Shown in pieces: positions 57,317 to 64,000 of a stretch of 64,000 bases of DNA. Both the position numbers and the translations under genes were made by a program. Within the stretch, counting starts at the first letter, position 1; every line of letters starts with the position of its first letter. Under the pieces are notes generated by a model. It was not told the origin of the DNA, did not search any database, and was given only the letters and a program-made list of their open reading frames with translations. Location of the stretch: assembly GCF_003369915.1 (NCBI RefSeq), contig NW_022881665.1:62001-126000 (forward strand), read 5' to 3'. This DNA is from Drosophila miranda (taxonomy: Eukaryota; Arthropoda; Insecta; Diptera; Drosophilidae).

Positions 57317-59605
57317 ATGGCCGCAAAACCGGAGGATAAAAGCACAGATATACCGGATCGTCTCTTCGACTCCAATCAACGCAGGACGTATAAGCGTATG
57401 CGCTTCTTTGGAAAGGTAAGACTTGCCCCAGAAGTGGATCATTGTGTTCTAGGGAATCCTCATGCACATTTTAACAACTCTGCGCAGCCTCACAGCGCTG
57501 GGCATACACATATGTATGTAAGGGCATGCAAACCAACACATACAAGCATGCGGCTTACATCTATTTTCGCCTCAGTTTCCTTTGGCACCCTTCCACTGTT
57601 TTATGTGTGAACGCGTGCGTGTGTGTGCCTGGTAGAGTTGTCAAAGAAGTGACGGCCCAGCCACATACATGCATGCAAACGTACATTCTTTTTTTTTTGT
57701 CGCGTCGCATTCAATTTACAATTATTTAGTAAAAAATTGTGGCTATAATGAGATGTTTTGCAATTGCTTGTGCAGGGCGGCTTTGCCAAGTGCTACGAAA
57801 TCATCGATGTGGAGACCGACGATGTTTTTGCCGGCAAAATCGTATCAAAGAAGCTGATGATCAAGCACAACCTGAAGGAGAAGACCGCTCAGGAGATTAC
57901 CATTCATCGTAGTCTCAATCATCCCAACATAGTGAAGTTCCATAGCTATTTCGAGGATGTCCAGAACATTTACATTGTCCTGGAGCTTTGCAAGAAGCGG
58001 GTAAGTACGCCGGAAATTCAGCATAGCATGCGTTCTTCCGAACTAATGGATCCCGCCTTTTTGCCACTCAGTCGATGATGGAGCTGCACAAGCGCCGGAA
58101 AAGCATCACGGAGTTCGAGTGCCGCTACTACATTTACCAGATCATCCAAGGCGTCAAGTATCTGCACGACAACCGCATTATCCATCGCGACTTGAAGCTA
58201 GGAAACCTGTTCTTGAACGATATGCTGCACGTGAAGATTGGCGACTTTGGCCTAGCCACTCGCATCGAATATGAGGGCGAACGCAAGAAGACTCTGTGCG
58301 GCACCCCAAACTACATTGCCCCAGAAATTCTCACCAAAAAGGGGCATTCGTTCGAAGTGGACATATGGTCCATTGGCTGCGTCATGTACACTCTGTTGGT
58401 AGGCCAACACCCGTTTGAGACCAAAACGCTGAAGGACACTTATTCAAAGATCAAGAAGTGCGAGTACAGAGTGCCAAGCTACTTGAGAAAACCTGCTGCT
58501 GATATGGTGATCTCCATGCTCCAGCCGAACCCTGAGAGCCGCCCAGCAATTGGCCAGTTGCTGAACTACGACTTCCTGAAGGGCTCGAAGGTGCCAACGT
58601 TCTTGCCAAGCTCTTGCCTAACTATGGCTCCGCGAATTGGCATCAACGACACCATTGAAGACTCCATTCATCGCAAGCCGCTGATGGAGATGAACGGCAT
58701 TAGGGATGATACTCGTCTGGAGTCAACATTCCTCAAGACCAACTTGCACGACGCCATCACTGCCTCGGCCCAGGTGTGCCGCCACAACGAAGACTACCGC
58801 AGCGACATTGAGAGCTTGCACCAGCAGCTCACCAATCTGATCAACAACAAGGTTTGTAATCATTGCAGTGATTGTATCTGTTAAATAATTATTAATCATC
58901 TCGTGCTTACAGCCGCGCATACTGCAAGGCAATCTCGAGGATGAGAATACCGATCCTGCAGCACAGCCGCTCTTCTGGATATCCAAATGGGTCGACTACA
59001 GTGAAAAATACGGCTTCGGTTATCAGCTCTGTGATGAGGGCATTGGCGTTATGTTCAACGACACAACCAAATTGATTCTGCTTCCGAACCAGATCAACGT
59101 CCACTTCATAGACAAGGACGGAAAGGAGAGCTACATGACTACGACCGATTACTGCAAGACGCTTGATAAAAAGATGAAGCTGCTTTCCTACTTCAAGCGT
59201 TACATGATCGAGCATCTCGTGAAGGCTGGAGCCAATAATGTGAACATTGAGAGTGATCAGATATCGCGTATGCCCCATTTGCACTCCTGGTTCCGCACAA
59301 CGTGTGCTGTGGTCATGCATCTTACCAACGGTTCTGTACAGGTAGCTACACAAATTTAGTAAATGCTCTCCCGACTTATAGAAATTAACCAAAACTATTC
59401 CTGATTTCAGCTTAATTTTTCGGATCACATGAAGCTCATTCTTTGTCCGCGTATGAGTGCCATTACATACATGGATCACGAGAAGAACTTCCGCACATAT
59501 CGCTTCTCGACCATCGTGGAGAACGGTGTGTCCAAAGAATTATATCAAAAGATACGCTATGCCCAAGAAAAACTTAGAAAAATGCTGGAGAAGATGTTTG
59601 TTTAA
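57317..59605 (+). CDS. polo: polo-like kinase Polo, copy 5 (intact)
   Basis: Ser/Thr kinase for mitotic entry, centrosome maturation, kinetochore function, cytokinesis and meiosis. Five exons with GT..AG introns, all phase 0: 57317-57415, 57776-58000, 58072-58851, 58913-59341, 59411-59605; 575 residues against 576 in D. melanogaster. Kinase domain: glycine loop FFGKGGFAKC, Lys54, [10 protein letters not shown] (Asp148), GDFGLAT (Asp166), T-loop Thr182 in [10 protein letters not shown]. Polo boxes: Trp394 in SKWVDYS, and the phosphopeptide pincer His517/Lys519 in FSDHMKLIL. No stop or frameshift. Notable: GQHPFE where all other copies have GQPPFE (those whose frame reaches it), and LKTNLHD where the others have LNTNLHD. 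Expression is unknown, but nothing in the sequence prevents function. Confidence 0.96.
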
Positions 59606-59978
59606 TTGTTGGATGATGTTCACCATCTCCACAACCTACCAGCGGACTATCATTCTAAGGCAAAATGTTAGTTTAAGCTAAATAACGAACGCCTTAGCCA
59701 ACCCAACCTAACCATTCATCTGTTCCCACGCCAATTCTTTCCCACAATCGTAGTTTCTGTCCAAATTTGTATTTACTGTTTAACGTTTTTTTTTTTGTTT
59801 GGTTTTGCATTCCATTTTAGTTCCCTGTTTAACGTTTATATCTGTTCAAATATTTTCGTACACGAATATCGAAAGAAATTATTAATAAATAAAAATAAAT
59901 GTATACTTTTAGAAATTACAAGTAATCCTCGATCGCCCACGCATCATTTCAACAATTCGAACATTTGTGTAGAAAAAA
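59606..59978. other. 3' untranslated region and flank of polo copy 5
   Basis: Overlapping AATAAA signals at 59884-59893, ~280 nt after the stop, are the likely polyadenylation region. Lacks the GGTCGACTTAAA block. The flank is cut at GTGTAGAAAAAA by Helitron H4 and resumes at 61092. Confidence 0.65.
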
Positions 59979-61091
59979 CGAGGGGGAACGTTGTGAGTTG
60001 CTGCGGACACCGCAACTCTACGGTTATACCCGATACTAAGTCAGTATGGCTCTCCTCCGGCAGACGCCGCTAATATTGAACGACACGACAAAGAGTGCGT
60101 GCGAGAGAGACAGAAAATCAGTCTGAGCGTGATGTCGGGCGCTGCGTAGCCAGTGCAAATTGATTTGTTCCTTTTGGGTATAAAAATGATCCGATCTGAT
60201 CCAGATTCAGCAATCTGATAGATATGGTCATTATCTATGATTCTGCGTTTTTAGTTTTCTCGAATGTGCAATATTGTGGATGCAACAGATTTTCGTCCTT
60301 TGTGTGGGCGGAAGGGGGTAAGGCGAAATTTTGAGATACACGTTTTATAGTAAGATCTAACAGGAGTGCGGATAACAAATTTGGTTACTCTAGCCTTAAT
60401 AGTCTCTGAGATTTTTGAATATCCCCAGATTTTCGTCCTTTGCGGGGGCGGAAGGGGTGTGGCGAAATTTTGAAACAAACTCGTCTCGGTCCGATATATT
60501 AGGAGTGTGGATACCAAATTTGGTTGCTCTAGCTTTTATAGTCTCTGAGATCTAGGCGCTAATGTTTTACTCTAAGCAAAGCCGCCTATGCTACGTGTGT
60601 GTTAGAGAGAGACAGGGCGAGAAAAAATGAATTTGTTTTCTTGATGCTGGCTATAATAATAATACGATCCAATTCTGATTCTGCAGTCTTAAAGATATGG
60701 TCATTCTCTACAATTCTACGTTTTTGGTTTTTTCATATCTTTAAAATTGTGGATGCCACAGATTTTCATCCTTTGTGGGGGCGGAAGTGGGTGGGGCGAA
60801 GTTTTGAAATATTTTTGTAGCAGTGACATATCACAGAAGTCTGGATCCAAAACATCGTTGCTCTAGCTCTTATAGTCTTTGAGCACTAGGCGCTGAAGGG
60901 GACGGACAGACGGACGGACGGACAGACGGACAGACGGACAGACAGACAGGGCTCAATCGACTCGGCTATTGATGCTGATCCAGAATATATATACTTTATG
61001 GGGTCGGAAACGATTCCTTCTGGACGTTACACACATCCACTTTTACCACAAATCTAATATACCCCAATACTCATTTTGAGTATCGGGTATA
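59979..61091 (-). mobile_element. DINE-1/ISY-type non-autonomous Helitron, copy H4
   Basis: A 1,113-bp element, the best complete copy. It begins CGAGGGGGAACGTTGTGAG with hairpin TGCGG-ACA-CCGCA, has subterminal TATACCCGATACTAAG, the block GTGGATGCCACAG near 60750, a short GGAC array (~60900-60948), and ends AGTATCGGGTATA. The empty site is visible in other units (GTGTAGAAAAAACAACAAAC at ~38440), confirming both ends and no target duplication. It separates polo copy 5 from BEL 5 and is absent from the other four units. Confidence 0.93.
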
Positions 61092-61431
61092 ACAACAAAC
61101 AAAACATGGATGTTAACTATTGGAACCCTGCGGTTTGGGAGTAAACATTTCTTTTGTATTTTTACCTAAGCTAATAAAATTTGAACCACTGTAGTAATAA
61201 ATACAATGCTTCTCAAATTATTCAAATTGGAAGATTTTACGTCTCAAATTGATTCTAGGAATGTCTTATGTATTATATTTCTGTTTTCTGAGTACCGTCG
61301 GCCAAATTTCTATTGTTTCGGCTGACGCACGAATTAGGAAACTTTAAACAATTTATCGCAGTTCAGGTGTAAGTATCGTGGTAATTTTTTTTTTGGAGGT
61401 ATAGAGAAAGATCGGATATAAAAAAAATACT
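61092..61431. other. 3' flank of polo copy 5, resumed after Helitron
   Basis: AT-rich DNA equal to the sequence between polo and BEL in the other units. No gene. Confidence 0.6.
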
Positions 61432-64000
61432 TTAAATACAGTGTTTTTTCCCGTAGTATACGTCAGGTTGCCCATCTGTTGATGTTAATGTTGGTGACAA
61501 TTTTGTTGTTCGCTGTGTGGGTGGCTCATCAATCTCCGTGGTGTCACTGATCACGTTGTGGGAACGTTTGATTGCCACTTCTTCTGGAAAGAGCGGCGCT
61601 AGACGAGTGACAGGGCGCTTGTATACGCCAGATGCTGTCTTAACGTCAACCACTCGTACGTGGTTGTCCTGTCCAGGATATGTCTTAATGATGGGACCCA
61701 TTGGCCACTTCATTACAGGAAGGTTGTCTTCCTTAACCAAAACTAATAATCCTTCAGGTACGTTTGGTGAAGCGGTCTTCCATTTATGCCGAGCTTGCAA
61801 TTCTTTGAGGTATTTTGTAGACCATTGTTTCCAGAATGAATGCTTTAGGCGCGATACCAATTCCCAGCGCTTGACCAATGTTCTTCCTTGTTGATCAGTA
61901 TTGACGTCAGGAGGCGTTGTCAATGGTTCACCAATCAAGAAGTGTCCTGGGGTGAGCGCTGTTGTATCAGTGGGATCATTTGACATTGGAGTGATGGGTC
62001 GAGAATTGAGAATTGCTTCAATTTCGATTATCACTGTGTTTAGTTCTTCAAATGTCAATGAGGCTGTGTTGGTGGTTGTTATCAACAGCTTTTTTTGCTG
62101 ATTTTACCGCCGCTTCCCAGAGGCCGCCAAACGATGGAGCCCTGGGAGGAATGAATTTAAAATCCACTTGTTTTTTGTTGCAATGATTCGTGATCAGAGC
62201 ACTTGCCTTTGAGCTGAATATAGAGACTTCTAATTCTTTAAGCTGGTTGTTTGCACCCACAAAGTTCGTTGCATTGTCGCAATGAATAGTTTGGCACTTC
62301 CCACGTCTGCTTAAGAATCGACGCAGGGCGGCCAAGAATGCATCTGTGGTCAGGTCGCTTACCAGCTCCAGGTGTACTGCCTTTGTGGAAAAGCAGCAGA
62401 ACACGGCGATGTATGCCTTTTCCCTGGTCTTTTCCCTCGGATCTTATGGTGGATCGAGATTGGTCCACAGTAGTCGACGCCTGCATTAAGAAACGGGCGT
62501 GCTTGTGTGACTCGTTGTGCTGGGAGATTGCCCATGATCTGGTGCATCAGCTTTGGTCTAGCCTTGGTGCATCTAACACAGCTGTGGATGATGCTTCTAG
62601 CCATTGTCTTGTCATTGATAATCCAATATTGTTGTCTTGCGATTGCCCTTAATGCTTGAGCACCACAATGCATGTTCTCCTCATGTAGCTCCCGCAAGAT
62701 CATTTTGACGATTGGGTCATTGTAAGGCAGCAAAACTGGGTGTTTTGCGTTGTATGGAAGTAGAGCTTCTTCAAGTCTACCACCAACTCGGATGAGCTCA
62801 TCGTCTCCTAGGAAGGGAGATAACGATATGATCGAGCTCTTTCTATCCACAGTCTTATAGCGTTGGAACTGTTTTAACTCTGCTGTAAACTCGACTTGTT
62901 GTATGGTTCGCAGGATTATAGTGCGGGCGTGGCAAGCTTACATGTTTAGCTTTTCTCTCAAGATTGCTGGGTTCAATGTTGGGTGCCTTCGTCCAGTTGT
63001 CTCGAGATCCGTGCAGGAATAATGGTCCATATAACCACAGATTGTGATCTGCCAGTCTGCTCGCTGCGATTCCTCTCGACAGGACATCGGCTGCGTTGTT
63101 GGCCGATGACACGTGACGCCATTGTGACTGGTTTGTTAATGCCTGGATTTTGGCTATTCGATTTGCCACAAAGGTATGGTATGTTGATGACGATGCGTTT
63201 ATCCAGGATAACACAACGGTGGAATCACTCCAACACCATCCTGAAACCGTGTTAATGTCCATGTGCAGACCCTGTCGGACTCGGTTTTTGAGCTCGGCAC
63301 CGAGGACTGCAGCACAAAGTTCTAACCGTGGTAGCGATTGTTTGGCTGTCGGCGCCACACGTGATTTCGAACAGAGCAGTCTTACTGACACTTGGTTGTT
63401 TTTGTATGTAGCGCGTACATATACAGCTGCGCCATATGCTCGTTCTGATGCATCTACAAACGTATGGAGTTCTTGGGTAACTGGAGTTTTACCATCGTAG
63501 ATATGCCGGGGAACTTGCATTTTGTTCAATGTTTGTAAGTCGTCCCGGTATTCTTTCCATTCGGTTTGGTGTTGTAATGGTAATTCGTCATCCCAATCCA
63601 GTTTGAGCTCCCAAAGTTGTTGCATGAAGATTTTTGCCTTTACTACCACCGGTGCAAAGAGTCCTAGTGGGTCAAAGATTTGGGCCAGTTCGGAACATAC
63701 CACCCGTTTGGTGATGCGTGTAGCCTGGCTTTTCTGTGTTCGTCCACACAATGTATCCTTCTTCGACATCCAGATGAGACCCAGAGTTTTCACGCTGTAG
63801 TGCTCTAGTGTCTCTCCTAGTTTTACATCGGTTACAGAATCCTCTTTGGGGATTCCTTGGAGAAGTTGCTCATTGTTGGAGCACCACTTGCGCAATTTGA
63901 ATCCGGACGGTAGCAATATCTTATTTAGTTCTTGTCGAACATGAATTGCCTCTGGAATCGTGTTTGCTCCAGTTAGACAGTCGTCAACATAGAAATCGGT
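61432..64000 (-). mobile_element. BEL/Pao retroelement 5, runs off the window
   Basis: From the right edge: end of RT (LPSGFKLRKWCSNNEQLLQG), RNase H-like connection region, integrase and DUF5641. Open pieces: 62855-63916 (353 codons), 62359-62850 (163), 62048-62404, and 61432-62085 (217). The T-run at ~62090-62097 is longer than in element 3 and breaks the integrase frame. The gag end and LTR lie outside the window. Confidence 0.88.
62855..63916 (-). pseudogene. BEL 5 pol, RT tail and RNase H-like region
   Basis: The longest open pol segment in the window. Contains FDPLGLFAPVVVKAKIFMQQ, HTFVDASERAYGAAVYVRAT, LPRLELCAAVLGAELKNRV and SSANNAADVLSRGI. Ends at the frameshift near 62855 that elements 2 and 3 also have, showing that the ancestor of the array was already defective. 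Confidence 0.82.

Overview
This is eukaryotic, insect-type sequence. Intron-containing genes with GT..AG junctions, non-LTR, LTR, Helitron and hAT-like transposon fragments, and an almost unchanged Drosophila Polo kinase point to Drosophila. Four near-consensus Helitrons of the DINE-1/ISY type (TATACCCGATACT subterminal repeats, GGAC microsatellite, terminal hairpin) narrow this to the obscura group. A D. miranda- or D. pseudoobscura-like genome, and an ampliconic, repeat-rich sex-linked or heterochromatic block, is my inference; the sequence alone does not prove species or chromosome.

Left block (1-28099): three head-to-tail copies of a ~9.1 kb unit (A ~1157-10312, B ~10313-20229, C ~21365-28099). 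Each unit holds an unrecognised ~0.8 kb stretch, a degenerate Helitron with a nested TTAA-flanked MITE-like element, a Snipper/ERI1-like exonuclease gene (3042-3713, 13079-13748, 23213-23879), imperfect 3' repeats, another Helitron fragment, a hAT-like remnant, and three non-LTR fragments (R1-like, CR1/Jockey-like, LOA/R1-like). Only copy A of the exonuclease is open throughout. All three copies have lost both acidic residues of the first catalytic motif. Full Helitrons lie at the left edges of units A and C, and a different one is inserted inside B.

A 50-base run of N (28100-28149) joins this to the right block, so adjacency of the two arrays rests on scaffolding.

Right block (28150-64000): five head-to-tail copies of polo (ATG at 28377, 35740, 44309, 52886, 57317), each followed on the opposite strand by the same truncated BEL/Pao retroelement. 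Full unit length is ~8.57 kb; unit 1 (7.36 kb) and unit 4 (4.43 kb) are shortened by BEL deletions. Copy 5 is intact: five exons, 575 residues, all kinase and polo-box key residues present. Copies 3 and 4 each have one disabling indel, copy 2 has several one-base indels, and copy 1 (next to the gap) has many. A Helitron separates polo copy 5 from its BEL partner, and the last BEL runs off the window.

Both arrays are segmental amplifications of a host gene together with TE debris that was already present before amplification. Polo drives mitosis, centrosome and meiotic progression, and the Snipper/ERI1 family trims small structured RNAs. Amplification of such genes is what one would look for in germline conflict or sex-chromosome ampliconic regions, but this sequence cannot show expression or function.
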